Below, in pieces: positions 32,917-41,721 of a stretch of DNA of 64,000 nt; position 1 is the first letter of the stretch; each line of letters begins with the position of its first letter. The translations under genes were made by a program, and so were the position numbers. Below the pieces are notes generated by a model. That model was not told the origin of the DNA. It saw only the letters and a list, made by a program, of their open reading frames with translations, and made no database searches. The DNA is taken from assembly GCF_001884045.1 (NCBI RefSeq), contig NZ_MACF01000104.1:1-64000 (forward strand), in the 5' to 3' direction. The DNA comes from Bacillus mobilis (GTDB taxonomy: Bacteria > Bacillota > Bacilli > Bacillales > Bacillaceae_G).

Positions 32917-33162
32917 ATGGGAATTTGCCCGCTTTGCAACGCATTAGAATCACAAACATATTCTTGTCAAAATTGCGAAGGTATACTCCAAGATTATGGG
33001 AAAACTGTAGATTACATAGACGATTATAGTGCGTATATGGATCAAGAATTATTAAGTGCAGTAGATGGTTTAACGCATAGTAATTCACAAGAGTATTGCA
33101 ATCATGTTTTTTATTGCGGGATATGTAATGTGGAAACAGAAGTTGTAGTAAAACTTGTGTAA
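32917..33162 (+). CDS. Small Cys-rich (zinc-binding) protein, unknown
   Basis: An 81-residue protein with paired cysteines: CPLC at residue 4, CQNC near residue 18, and CNH...CGIC near the C-terminus, enough for one or two zinc sites. The middle is acidic and aromatic (DYGKTVDYIDDYSAYMDQELL). Start 32917 follows GGAGGAATCGTG. I do not recognise the family. It sits between the SASP gene and yheD, in a neighbourhood of sporulation genes. Confidence 0.75.
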   Translation: MGICPLCNALESQTYSCQNCEGILQDYGKTVDYIDDYSAYMDQELLSAVDGLTHSNSQEYCNHVFYCGICNVETEVVVKLV

Positions 33163-33166
33163 ATAG

Positions 33167-33200
33167 AAAACTTCCACCTTATGAATGAGGTGGAAGTTTT
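33167..33200. terminator. Bidirectional terminator
   Basis: AAAACTTCCACCT and AGGTGGAAGTTTT between convergent genes; it overlaps the end of yheD. Confidence 0.93.
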
Positions 33201-34660
33201 TGTTTTCGTATTTGTGAGTGAATCATAGGGGAAGGGATATGTTCGGTGTTTGAGGGAGCCTCTGATTTTATTTGAGACATTTTTTCTTTTGCATCGCGCA
33301 AAGAATGTTCAGTTAAGTAGATGGCATATTCGTAAAATAATTGGCGCGTCAGTTCACTTTGTTCTTTTAACTTTTCATCTTGGAATACAGTTCGCCCGGG
33401 TTTAGAGTTTGCTTCAAAGAGCCACGGGTTTTCCTGCGTGTCTAAACCGATATCAAAACCAATTTCTCCAATATTTCCGATTACTTGTTCATCAAGCGCG
33501 TAACTGATTTGTAAGGCAGTTTGTTTTAATTTATTTTCAATTTGAACTTGTTTCGTTGAATCAGGAAAAAGTTCTTGTAGTAATTTTGTATCGCCACCGC
33601 TATTTACATGTGTTGTTAAGCTACCTTTGCCAGCAATTTTTGCAACGATTGCACTGACAATCCATTGACCGAAATGATTTTTATTTGTATGAATGCGGAA
33701 ATCAACCGGTTGCCCATCGAAGCGAAGTAAGGAAATACCTTGTTGTACGATAAACTTTTTTAAATCATGTCCTTTTAATACATGGTTCAGAAGCGTTTCT
33801 AATGATTGATACTTTCTGAGTTTGTTTTCTTCATTTTCGCGATAACGACAGTAGTAGCAATTCTCTGCTTGAGAATAAAATAGTTGGTGAATATTTCTCC
33901 CGAAGCTGCCGTGAATTGGTTTCATGTAAATCGATTTATACGTACCGAGAAACCGCTCTACTTGTTCGAAGTGTTGAAATGTTTCTGTGTTCGGTAAGAA
34001 TGGCATAATGGACTCATCTTTCATAAGAAGTTGATGCACTTCCCATTTATTAAAAAATCCTGGATTAAACCATGGAATCGCATAGTCATGCTCTAATTTT
34101 CTTTTTGCTCTTACAATTGGTTTATAATTTTCGGCTTTCCGATTTGGTAAGCGGTCATAAATGACATTCGGGAAAGGTACTTTTTTCTTGATCCATTGTT
34201 CCTCTTGAAAAAAATAGCCTTCAATTGTTTCATCTTCCCAGTCTATATGTTGCACACCAAAAACGAATACAAATGGTCGCAAGGTGAATGGCGGCGTTAG
34301 TAACTCGCCAAGAGAAGTTGAACGGTTTCCTAAAGGGTTAGAAGAGTCATCGTTAAAACCAGTTGTGAAAATCCCGATTAATGGTCCGAAAATAATTGTT
34401 TCATTTTGCGTGAATGCATGGATAGTAGTGGAATGAGGAAGCAAAAGTTTCTCTGCAATTTGTTGTCCGATAATGATTTCACGAGTAAAGGAATAATGAA
34501 TTTTTACCTCTTCACTTGCAACATGGCGTACGCCGAAGGAAAGAGATGTAATGGGTGGTGTAATGGAAAAAATATAAGGTAAAGTAATGCTATTTGGATG
34601 CTCATCTGAAATATTTAACGTATATATGTGCTCTTTCAAAATGGGTTTACCCCCTTTCAT
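33179..34660 (-). CDS. yheD: Spore coat-associated ATP-grasp protein YheD
   Basis: A 493-residue YheC/YheD-family protein. The C-terminal half is an ATP-grasp-like domain: YMKPIHGSFGRNIHQLF, then RFDGQPVDFRIHTNKNHFGQW, and GEIGFDIGLDTQENPWLFEANSKPGR with acidic metal ligands. B. subtilis YheD associates with the spore coat or cortex; the reaction is unknown. The start overlaps the stop of yheC by one base (TAATG), so translation is probably coupled; a TTG seven codons downstream, behind GGGGGT, is an alternative start. Confidence 0.9.
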   Translation of the reverse strand: MKGGKPILKEHIYTLNISDEHPNSITLPYIFSITPPITSLSFGVRHVASEEVKIHYSFTREIIIGQQIAEKLLLPHSTTIHAFTQNETIIFGPLIGIFTTGFNDDSSNPLGNRSTSLGELLTPPFTLRPFVFVFGVQHIDWEDETIEGYFFQEEQWIKKKVPFPNVIYDRLPNRKAENYKPIVRAKRKLEHDYAIPWFNPGFFNKWEVHQLLMKDESIMPFLPNTETFQHFEQVERFLGTYKSIYMKPIHGSFGRNIHQLFYSQAENCYYCRYRENEENKLRKYQSLETLLNHVLKGHDLKKFIVQQGISLLRFDGQPVDFRIHTNKNHFGQWIVSAIVAKIAGKGSLTTHVNSGGDTKLLQELFPDSTKQVQIENKLKQTALQISYALDEQVIGNIGEIGFDIGLDTQENPWLFEANSKPGRTVFQDEKLKEQSELTRQLFYEYAIYLTEHSLRDAKEKMSQIKSEAPSNTEHIPSPMIHSQIRKQKLPPHS

Positions 34661-35712
34661 TATGGTGTGAAGCGACTAAACTTTAATGGTCCGTGATATA
34701 TTTTTTCGGCTAATGAATCACTATGACGAATGTAATGTTCATACGGGGGAATCGTGTTGACATACATAAGCCAAATTGCCCCTTTTTGATCCATAATGGT
34801 GGAAAGCTCTAGCTCGAATAACGAAGAATAAGATTGATCTAATGTTTGAAACACTTCATTTATAATGTCTTGTAAAGCGTCTTGTAATAGTTGAACACCG
34901 GTACTAGATAGTACGTATTTAATTTTTGAAAATGAATGCAGTGAGGAATCATCCGTTGCCGAAAGTAAAAGTTGATTCGGAAATGAGCTTTTTTGTATAA
35001 ATTGGCCGATAGCATTCCACTTCTGTTCTTTATTTTTTTGCAAAATGGTCCGAATATGGAGTGGGTATGTTAATTGATTTGGTGGCTGCAGCATAGTGTG
35101 GGTGATGTAACGTGCTGATCGTATATTAGATTTGTACCAAGATATAAATTCATCTGTCCGCTTGATTGGAGTAGAAGTATGATAGTCATCATTTATCGTA
35201 TCGATATGAAATGTTTTATTTTTGTAAGCAATCCGGTACAGACTTTCATTGGAATGTGTATGAGTAGGACGTATAATAATATCTTTTGTTTTTAATAACA
35301 GTTTGAAAATGTTTTGGATTGTTGCTATTTCAAATTTTGGTATATAAGGAGATAATTTTTTATTGGTGAGAAATACATCATGTAGTTCGCTTAAGTCAAT
35401 AAGTGTGTTATTTAAAAAGGTAGTGGTAGGACGATTGTGTAATGAGTGAATAATTGACTTGGCTTTTTCGAAGTCTGTTTCCTCGTTAAAAGAAGAACGA
35501 TCGTATATATAAGAAGGAATAGGGAATGTTTGCTCTTTCCATTTTCCTGTATCAGTATCATAAATCAGACCAGAAATAAGATCTGTTTTAGGATCAATAC
35601 CAAATGGCGTAAACTGGGCAACGACATTATGATAAAGCCGAGCGCGTTTAGCGATTTCGGTGTAATACGTTTGCTCATAATGAGGGTGAGAAGTTAAAAT
35701 ACCGAGAACCAA
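34660..35712 (-). CDS. yheC: Spore coat-associated protein YheC
   Basis: A 350-residue protein of the same YheC/YheD family (LVLGILTSHPHYEQTYYTEIAKRARLYH; IIRPTHTHSNESLYRI; LHIRTILQKNKEQKWNAIGQFIQKSS; STIMDQKGAIWLMYVNTIPPYEHY). The ATP-grasp motifs are weaker than in YheD, so it may be a non-catalytic partner. I choose the TTG at 35712 because AAAGGAG lies eight bases before it; the open frame extends 12 codons further. First gene of a yheC-yheD operon. Confidence 0.88.
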   Translation of the reverse strand: MVLGILTSHPHYEQTYYTEIAKRARLYHNVVAQFTPFGIDPKTDLISGLIYDTDTGKWKEQTFPIPSYIYDRSSFNEETDFEKAKSIIHSLHNRPTTTFLNNTLIDLSELHDVFLTNKKLSPYIPKFEIATIQNIFKLLLKTKDIIIRPTHTHSNESLYRIAYKNKTFHIDTINDDYHTSTPIKRTDEFISWYKSNIRSARYITHTMLQPPNQLTYPLHIRTILQKNKEQKWNAIGQFIQKSSFPNQLLLSATDDSSLHSFSKIKYVLSSTGVQLLQDALQDIINEVFQTLDQSYSSLFELELSTIMDQKGAIWLMYVNTIPPYEHYIRHSDSLAEKIYHGPLKFSRFTP

Positions 35713-35846
35713 CGAAATCACTCCTTTACTAACAAAATGTTGGCACAATAGCCGAAGCTATATATTGCAAATACGTTTTTATACCATTATACTTTTGTCC
35801 GTATGATGATATGCTATAGTTTTGGAGAAGCGAAAGGTTGATTGTA

Positions 35847-36983
35847 ATGAATATATGGTTAAGTATGTTAACGACGACAGGGCTCGGAGCAATTATTGGG
35901 GGATTCACAAATCATTTAGCGATAAAAATGTTATTTCGTCCGCATCGCCCTATTTATATTGGGAAGTTTCAAGTTCCATTTACACCAGGATTAATTCCGA
36001 AGCGCCGCGATGAGCTTGCTGTTCAATTAGGAAAAATGGTTGTCGAGCATTTGTTAACGCCAGAAGGAATCGGAAAGAAGCTAACAAATGAAGAGTTTCA
36101 AAAAGGTTTAATTCATTGGACGCAAGTAGAAGTGGATAAAGTAATGACGAATGAACAATCACTGCGACAAATGTTAGAAAAATGGAACGTAGCGCATGTA
36201 GAAAAAGAAGCAACTGAGAAAATCGAGCATGTGATTACAGAAAAGATTCAGGCATTTTTAGAAGAGTACTATACATATACATGGGAACAAGCTTTACCTC
36301 ATTCTGTTCATGAAAAAATTGAGAATGCGATCCCAAATGTCTCGGCTTTTATTTTAGGTCGAGCAACTCAATTTTTTGAAAGCGAAGAAGGAAAAGCTCG
36401 TCTTTCAAAAATGATTGATGATTTCTTTGCTTCTAGGGGAACGCTGCTTAACTTAGTCGGAATGTTTTTAGGGAATGTAAGTGTAGTGGATCGTGTGCAG
36501 CCAGAAGTTATTAAGTTTTTAGGGCAAGATGGCACAAAACAGCTTTTAACTGATGTACTGCAAAAAGAGTGGGAGAAGTTAAAAGGAAGAGATGTAAAAG
36601 AAGTAGAAACGTTTGTAGAAAAAGAAATGATTGTAAGCTCCATATTGTCAGCAGTTAAAGTGGAGGAAACAGTGAGTAAGTTTTTAAACCAATCTGTGCA
36701 GCAAGTATGTGAGCCAGTTCGAGAAACAATCAAGGAAAAGGTAGTCCCGAGCGCAGTAACGAAAGGCTTGAAGTGGGGAACAAAAAACGTAGCGAGTATA
36801 TTAAAAAATCTCCATCTTGCGGAAATTGTGCAGCAAGAAGTATCCACATTTTCAACAGAGAGACTAGAAGATTTAGTTCTATCCATTACAAAAAATGAAC
36901 TGAAAATGATTACGTATTTAGGTGCCTTATTAGGCGGGATGATCGGACTCGTGCAAGGACTGTTACTGTTGTTTCTTAAATAA
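35847..36983 (+). CDS. yheB: DUF445 family membrane protein YheB
   Basis: A 378-residue protein. The N-terminus has [50 protein letters not shown], the DUF445 signature, and the C-terminus a hydrophobic helix ([25 protein letters not shown]). The long middle is helical and charged. Function unknown; located divergently from yheC as in B. subtilis. Start ATG 35847 follows GAAAGG. Confidence 0.9.
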   Translation: MNIWLSMLTTTGLGAIIGGFTNHLAIKMLFRPHRPIYIGKFQVPFTPGLIPKRRDELAVQLGKMVVEHLLTPEGIGKKLTNEEFQKGLIHWTQVEVDKVMTNEQSLRQMLEKWNVAHVEKEATEKIEHVITEKIQAFLEEYYTYTWEQALPHSVHEKIENAIPNVSAFILGRATQFFESEEGKARLSKMIDDFFASRGTLLNLVGMFLGNVSVVDRVQPEVIKFLGQDGTKQLLTDVLQKEWEKLKGRDVKEVETFVEKEMIVSSILSAVKVEETVSKFLNQSVQQVCEPVRETIKEKVVPSAVTKGLKWGTKNVASILKNLHLAEIVQQEVSTFSTERLEDLVLSITKNELKMITYLGALLGGMIGLVQGLLLLFLK

Positions 36984-37125
36984 TAAGAAGAGTACATAGA
37001 AATAAAAGTGAAATTTCTTCACATCTCTTGCATAGTTTGATATGGTAAGAAGAGGTGCGTATGTAAACGCACTTAAAAGGCAGTGCGAGCGAAAAGCGCT
37101 AGCCTTCTAAAGGAGGAAAAATAAA

Positions 37126-37482
37126 ATGACAAAAAACATTCATGATGTTGCATATGAATTACAAAAAGCAATCGCTGAAAACGAAGATTTCCAAACATTA
37201 AAAGCAAGCTACGCAGCAGTACAAGGTGACGCAGCTTCAAAGAACTTATTCGATGAGTTCCGTACAATGCAACTTGGCCTACAACAAAAAATGATGCAAG
37301 GTCAAGAAATCACTGAAGAAGATAACCAAAAAGCACAAGAAGTTGTAGCTCGCATTCAACAAGATGCTAAAATCACAAAGTTAATGGAAACTGAGCAACG
37401 CCTAAACATCGTTATCACTGACGTTAACAAAATTATCATGAAGCCACTTGAAGATTTATATAACGCGCAACAACAAGCGTAA
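37126..37482 (+). CDS. yheA: YlbF/YmcA-family protein YheA (UPF0342)
   Basis: A 118-residue, almost wholly helical protein ([46 protein letters not shown]). It belongs to the YlbF/YmcA superfamily, whose better-known members join RNase Y in mRNA processing; YheA itself has no proven role. Start follows AAAGGAGGAAAAATAAA. A GTGCGT/ACGCAC hairpin lies in its leader near 37055. Confidence 0.93.
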   Translation: MTKNIHDVAYELQKAIAENEDFQTLKASYAAVQGDAASKNLFDEFRTMQLGLQQKMMQGQEITEEDNQKAQEVVARIQQDAKITKLMETEQRLNIVITDVNKIIMKPLEDLYNAQQQA

Positions 37483-37488
37483 TAGTGG

Positions 37489-37518
37489 AAGACGCCCCTT
37501 GATAGGGGCGTCTTTTTT
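37489..37518 (+). terminator. Terminator of yheA
   Basis: AAGACGCCCC-TTGAT-AGGGGCGTCTT followed by a T run. Confidence 0.95.
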
Positions 37519-37570
37519 ATGCGTATAAAATTGAAATGAAACTTTCTGTTTTCGGTTACACGAATTTGTA

Positions 37571-37623
37571 TTGCGGTGAAGCGTCTTTTATTTTCGCTAC
37601 TATTTAATGAAGAAAATTATAAT
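37571..37623 (+). promoter_or_regulatory. ComA-type box A and promoter
   Basis: TTGCGG-tgaa-GCGTCT-tttatt-TTCGCT (37571-37598), with TATAAT at 37618, 25 bases from the start of the third element. Downstream there is no gene until 37867; only a 6-codon frame (MKIIKM, ATG 37648, with AAGGG upstream) is visible. Confidence 0.5.
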
Positions 37624-37760
37624 TTTTAAAATGGTAAGGGAATTCATATGAAAATAATTAAAATGTAATTTTGAAAATGAAACATAACAGTAAAAAATAA
37701 GGAATTACATTTATATATAATTATTAATTGATATACTTTCTTACGATGAATATTCATCTA

Positions 37761-37815
37761 TTTCGTGAGAGCGCATTAGTTCTTCGGTGAAATAATTGCT
37801 AATCTTACATATAAT
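37761..37815 (+). promoter_or_regulatory. ComA-type box B and promoter of the 81-residue gene
   Basis: TTTCGT-gaga-GCGCAT-tagttc-TTCGGT (37761-37788), then TATAAT at 37810, 27 bases from the start of the third element. The gene at 37867 follows. Confidence 0.6.
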
Positions 37816-37866
37816 TTATTTACTAATGACAAAATGAATAAATGTAAATGAAAGAGGTTAGAATAA

Positions 37867-38112
37867 ATGAATATTCTTATAGATTTAAATAGTTTTAGAA
37901 CGGAAATATTAGCGAAACATGCACTTCATATGATGATAGAAACTGACTTTTTTTATCAAGGAGCGCAATTGGTTGACAATGTTTGGGTAAATGATTCTGC
38001 TATTTATATAAATAATGTAAAGATACTTACAAAAGGTATTGAGATTTATAAGAAGAATAATGAGTATTATTTAATGCACCAATCGAATGATAATAGAGTG
38101 ATATTATATTAA
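37867..38112 (+). CDS. 81-residue protein upstream of comP-like gene, unknown
   Basis: A small soluble protein (MNILIDLNSFRTEILAKHALHMMIETDFFYQG ... YYLMHQSNDNRVILY) without signal peptide or cysteines. GAAAGAGG precedes the start. It occupies the position comX has in comQXPA clusters and is driven by ComA-type box B, but its single Trp is mid-protein, not near the C-terminus as in ComX, and there is no comQ. So a pheromone role is only a possibility. No family recognised. Confidence 0.65.
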   Translation: MNILIDLNSFRTEILAKHALHMMIETDFFYQGAQLVDNVWVNDSAIYINNVKILTKGIEIYKKNNEYYLMHQSNDNRVILY

Positions 38113-38206
38113 TTTAATATATAGAATATAATAGTTTTTTACGATTTTTTCTTACTTTATGTTATAATCTTCTTCCTAATCTAATGAAATTGAATATTTA
38201 TTTTTA

Positions 38207-38240
38207 TAGAGCTCTACTTCTTATTAGAAGTGGAGCTTAT
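38207..38240 (+). terminator. Terminator between the 81-residue gene and the kinase
   Basis: AGCTCTACTTCT-TATT-AGAAGTGGAGCT followed by TATCTGTTTATTTTTT. Confidence 0.85.
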
Positions 38241-38341
38241 CTGTTTATTTTTTATATTGCAAGATGCGTATTTCCATCCATATTGCAGAATGGAAAATAT
38301 ACATAGATGAAATGGCTGTATTTAGAAAAAGGGGGTATGTA

Positions 38342-40633
38342 ATGATAATAAAAATGTGGAAATCCAAGTTACAGTTTTTAATTCTATTGCTTTCACTTCT
38401 AGTTAGTGGTTATTTCGCTTATTTAATAAAAGAATATCCTGAAACAGGAATATCTGTAAAGTATACCTCTAACCAATATATTATATGTAATCTGTCAAAA
38501 TATAGTTGGGCAGGGAAAAGAGATTTCCAAATAGGAGATATCATAATGGAGATTAATGGTGAACCACCATCTAAACATTTTACAGTTTCAGCGTATCATT
38601 CAATTGAACAGGTAAAAAAAATAACTTTGGATAGGAATGGAGAAATAAAAGAGTACGAGATAGATTATTCGCCTTATAGTAAGCAAGTATTTTATCACCT
38701 TATCATTCCTATTGGATTTTATCTTGTATGTTTTCTGATGGCATTATATCTTTTAATGTTTGTTCCTGTAATGAATCGTAGTACAAATGATCTAGTATAT
38801 TTTTTAATTTCACTTGGTATTAGTTTTATTAGTATTATAGCTGTTCAAAGAAAAGATACTTTATCTTTCGTTATGGTTTCCATTGCACTAGTGTGCTCAT
38901 TTACTTTCTTTATTCGATTTATGAAATTATATTTTTCAAATAATCAAATCAAATTTTTACAATCTAAGCAATTACAGACTTTAAATGTAATGTCAGTATT
39001 TCTTATTTTGTTAAGTATTTTTGTGTATATAAAATATAATGAATGGTCTAATTTGTTTACAATTACTTTGAGCACTATACTATTTGGGTTTACAGTGTAC
39101 CTATTAGTGCAGTTTTATTTTAGAAGTGGAAATAGTAGCTATTTTAAATATTTAAAAATGATTATTATTAGTTTTGTAGTTTCGGCACTCCCATTTGTTT
39201 GTTTATATTTTATTCCAAATTTATTTTATGGAGAAGAGTTTATAAGCAGTGAAACAACAGGAATATTTTTCTTGTTTGTTCCGGTTTGTATTTTCTACTC
39301 GGTAATTGCAGGGAAATTGTTTAATTTTAAATTTATTATTCAGCGACTACCGTATTATATTGTTTTAGCTGTAGGTGTTAATATATTCTGTGCAGTATTA
39401 GGTATGGTTATTTTTGAAGACGGTAAAGGGCATTTATTAAAGTGGGTAAAATTTAGAATTATTTCTATTATAGTTTGTATTTGTTTTTTATACATTAAAG
39501 ATTATATAGATTTTAAGCTAAGAAAAAGTTTATATCATTATCAAAAAAATTATCAATTTAGTTTACACCGTTTTTTACACCAAGCGAAGAATGAATACAA
39601 ATTGTCTAACCTTATTTATAGTCTAAGAAGAGAAATGTCTGATATGTTAAAAATTGAAGAGACATGCTGTGTAGAAATAAATAAGCGAGAACATTCTATT
39701 CGTGTTTTAGAGAGTGAATATGTTCCGCAAAGGACACTAGAGACCTTATTTAATCATCAATTGGACACATATAAGGTCGGCTCTATTATACAATTAAATA
39801 AACATTTTGGTTTTGTTCTTTCTATTTCGGGAGAAAAAATGATTATTTTAGTATGCAATCATAACGGAAAAGATAACTTAAATGTAGATGACATGGTTTG
39901 GATTGAAACGTTATGTAATTATACAGATTTACTATTAGAATGTTCTAATCAAATTGAGGATTTACTAAAACAATTACAAGAAGTAAATGATTTTGAGAAA
40001 CCACCAATGTGGTTGGCAAGACTTATGTTCAAACTATCTGAAAAAGAGAGAACGAATCTTGCGAGTGACATACATGATGGGGTGTTACAGGATCAAATAC
40101 GTTTGTCTAGAAAATTTGAGGGTTATAATGCTTGTGTTCAAGATGAAGAAATGAAAAAAATACTGGATGAAATTCAAGATGAACTATTGGATCATATATA
40201 TACAATTCGGGAAACATGTAATAATTTGAGACCACCATTCTTATATGAGCTAGGTTTAAAACAAGCGTTACTTAATTTATTTAAGCAGATTAATTTAAAA
40301 GCGACATTTTTCTTTTATTATGATATTCCTGAAAGAATTGTTGCACCTAGTGTTGAGCATGAGCAAGCAATTTATCGAATTATACAAGAGCTATTAAATA
40401 ACGCGATGAAACACTCGAAAGCATCAAACGTAACAATAAGATTATTTCAAAAAGGTGAGCACCTTTATTTAACTTATGTAGACAATGGAATTGGGGTCGA
40501 ATGTAATAAAGTAAACCAAACGTACAACACACTAGGTTTATCAGGAGTTATAACTAGAATTCAAAGTCTAAATGGAGAAATTTCGGTTGAATCCCAATCT
40601 AATCAGGGATTACAAATAGTCATTAAATTTTAA
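38342..40633 (+). CDS. ComP-like sensor histidine kinase
   Basis: A 763-residue membrane kinase. Residues ~5-25 are the first helix, then an extracytoplasmic PDZ-like segment (FQIGDIIMEINGEPP), about seven more helices to residue ~400, and a cytoplasmic HisKA_3/HATPase region. The phospho-acceptor is in ASDIHDGVLQDQ, followed by TIRETCNNLRPPFLYELGLKQAL, the N box ELLNNAMKH, DNGIGV and GLSG. This order and the sequence of the kinase core are very like B. subtilis ComP (769 residues). Start 38342 follows AAAGGGGGT; the upstream extension is unsupported. It is followed 69 bases on by its response regulator. The signal is unknown: no comQ or clear comX is present. Confidence 0.9.
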   Translation: MIIKMWKSKLQFLILLLSLLVSGYFAYLIKEYPETGISVKYTSNQYIICNLSKYSWAGKRDFQIGDIIMEINGEPPSKHFTVSAYHSIEQVKKITLDRNGEIKEYEIDYSPYSKQVFYHLIIPIGFYLVCFLMALYLLMFVPVMNRSTNDLVYFLISLGISFISIIAVQRKDTLSFVMVSIALVCSFTFFIRFMKLYFSNNQIKFLQSKQLQTLNVMSVFLILLSIFVYIKYNEWSNLFTITLSTILFGFTVYLLVQFYFRSGNSSYFKYLKMIIISFVVSALPFVCLYFIPNLFYGEEFISSETTGIFFLFVPVCIFYSVIAGKLFNFKFIIQRLPYYIVLAVGVNIFCAVLGMVIFEDGKGHLLKWVKFRIISIIVCICFLYIKDYIDFKLRKSLYHYQKNYQFSLHRFLHQAKNEYKLSNLIYSLRREMSDMLKIEETCCVEINKREHSIRVLESEYVPQRTLETLFNHQLDTYKVGSIIQLNKHFGFVLSISGEKMIILVCNHNGKDNLNVDDMVWIETLCNYTDLLLECSNQIEDLLKQLQEVNDFEKPPMWLARLMFKLSEKERTNLASDIHDGVLQDQIRLSRKFEGYNACVQDEEMKKILDEIQDELLDHIYTIRETCNNLRPPFLYELGLKQALLNLFKQINLKATFFFYYDIPERIVAPSVEHEQAIYRIIQELLNNAMKHSKASNVTIRLFQKGEHLYLTYVDNGIGVECNKVNQTYNTLGLSGVITRIQSLNGEISVESQSNQGLQIVIKF

Positions 40634-40702
40634 GTATGTGCTACGTATAGTCATCAGATGTTATGATAACTATACATACGATGAGATTGAAAGGATGATA
40701 AT

Positions 40703-41362
40703 ATGATTTCAGTACTTGTAGTAGATGATCATGTCGCAGTAGGATTAGGGACGAAGGCATTAATTGAAAAATATGACGATATGAATGTAGATGTAGTACA
40801 TGATGGTACAGAAGTGGAACAATTACTTAAGGATGAAAAATATGATGTGTACTTAATTGATTTACAAATGCCTAATATTAACGGTTTAGATTTATCTAAG
40901 AAAATTTTAAATTTACATCCAGAGGCATCAATTCTTATCTTTACGGGATTTGATATATTTTCACATTATAATTTACTTATAGAAAATGGTGTTTTAGGGG
41001 TATTAAGTAAAACATCATCTGAAGAACAAGTAATTAATTCGATCCGTCATGCAGTTAAAAAAGAAGTGGTTTTATCTCATCAACTTGTTCAGCAGTTAAG
41101 AATAAAGGACATGATTTCGAATATAACGAACAAAGATGGGGAAATTACGAATCAAATTTCATTAAACGAGGATGAAAAGCAAATTTTAATAGAAGTGAGT
41201 AAAGGGAAGACAAATAAAGAACTTGCTGAAATTTTGAATTTAAGTCAGCGTTCTGTTGAGTATAAACTAACGGATATATTCCATAAATTAAAAGTTTCTT
41301 CTCGAATGGAAGCTGTTCAAAAAGCGAAGGAATTATGGTTGATTCCGTCGCTTGATTTGTAA
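40703..41362 (+). CDS. ComA-like response regulator (NarL/FixJ family)
   Basis: A 219-residue regulator. The receiver has Asp 8, Asp 9 and the phospho-acceptor Asp 53 (YLIDLQMPNING), the Thr of LIFTGFD and the Lys of GVLSKTSS. The LuxR-type helix-turn-helix is near the C-terminus (LIEVSKGKTNKELAEILNLSQRSVEYKLTDIFHKLKVSSRMEAV). Cognate kinase directly upstream. Six tripartite boxes resembling the B. subtilis ComA site lie within 10 kb, in front of this locus and the WxL operon, and are its probable targets. Confidence 0.92.
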   Translation: MISVLVVDDHVAVGLGTKALIEKYDDMNVDVVHDGTEVEQLLKDEKYDVYLIDLQMPNINGLDLSKKILNLHPEASILIFTGFDIFSHYNLLIENGVLGVLSKTSSEEQVINSIRHAVKKEVVLSHQLVQQLRIKDMISNITNKDGEITNQISLNEDEKQILIEVSKGKTNKELAEILNLSQRSVEYKLTDIFHKLKVSSRMEAVQKAKELWLIPSLDL

Positions 41363-41384
41363 TTTATTAAAGTAATAATGATAA

Positions 41385-41428
41385 AAATAGGTTTCTCTCC
41401 ACAAAAAATGGAGAGAAACCTATTTTTT
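41385..41428 (+). terminator. Terminator of the kinase/regulator unit
   Basis: AAATAGGTTTCTCTCC and GGAGAGAAACCTATTT, 16-bp perfect stem with T run. Confidence 0.96.
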
Positions 41429-41447
41429 ATGGAGAGAAATATCAAAG

Positions 41448-41533
41448 TTGCGTTGTAGCGCAACTTGTTTTGCGGAAACGCACGTTAGTTTTTCGTTTCG
41501 GTATTTGGAAATAATGGTTAATCTAGGTATAGG
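41448..41533 (+). promoter_or_regulatory. ComA-type boxes C and D, WxL operon promoter
   Basis: Box C: TTGCGT-tgta-GCGCAA-cttgtt-TTGCGG (41448-41475), the best match to the B. subtilis ComA site. Box D: TTGCGG-aaac-GCACGT-tagttt-TTCGTT (41470-41497); the third element of C is the first of D. A promoter TTGGAA (41505), 17 bases, TATAGG (41528) follows; TAATCT at 41519 is the alternative -10, at the 27-base distance seen for boxes B, E and F. The first WxL gene starts about 190 bases downstream. Confidence 0.7.
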
Positions 41534-41721
41534 ATCGATGTGATAAGAGATTAAAAAAGTTATATTGATTCTTTAAAAAGAGATATCTAAAAAATATGAA
41601 AAATAAGAAATGTTAAGTGTTTAATAGGAATATGTATGGAGAATTTAATTAAGGAATTGTATAACAGGCGAATACTGGAATTTAGGTATCTCTTTAAAAC
41701 AATAAAGAGAGGAGGAAGATT

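Noticed and set aside
37867-38112. ComX-type pheromone precursor
   Set aside because: The single Trp is mid-protein, the C-terminus does not resemble ComX, and there is no comQ; position alone does not justify the name.
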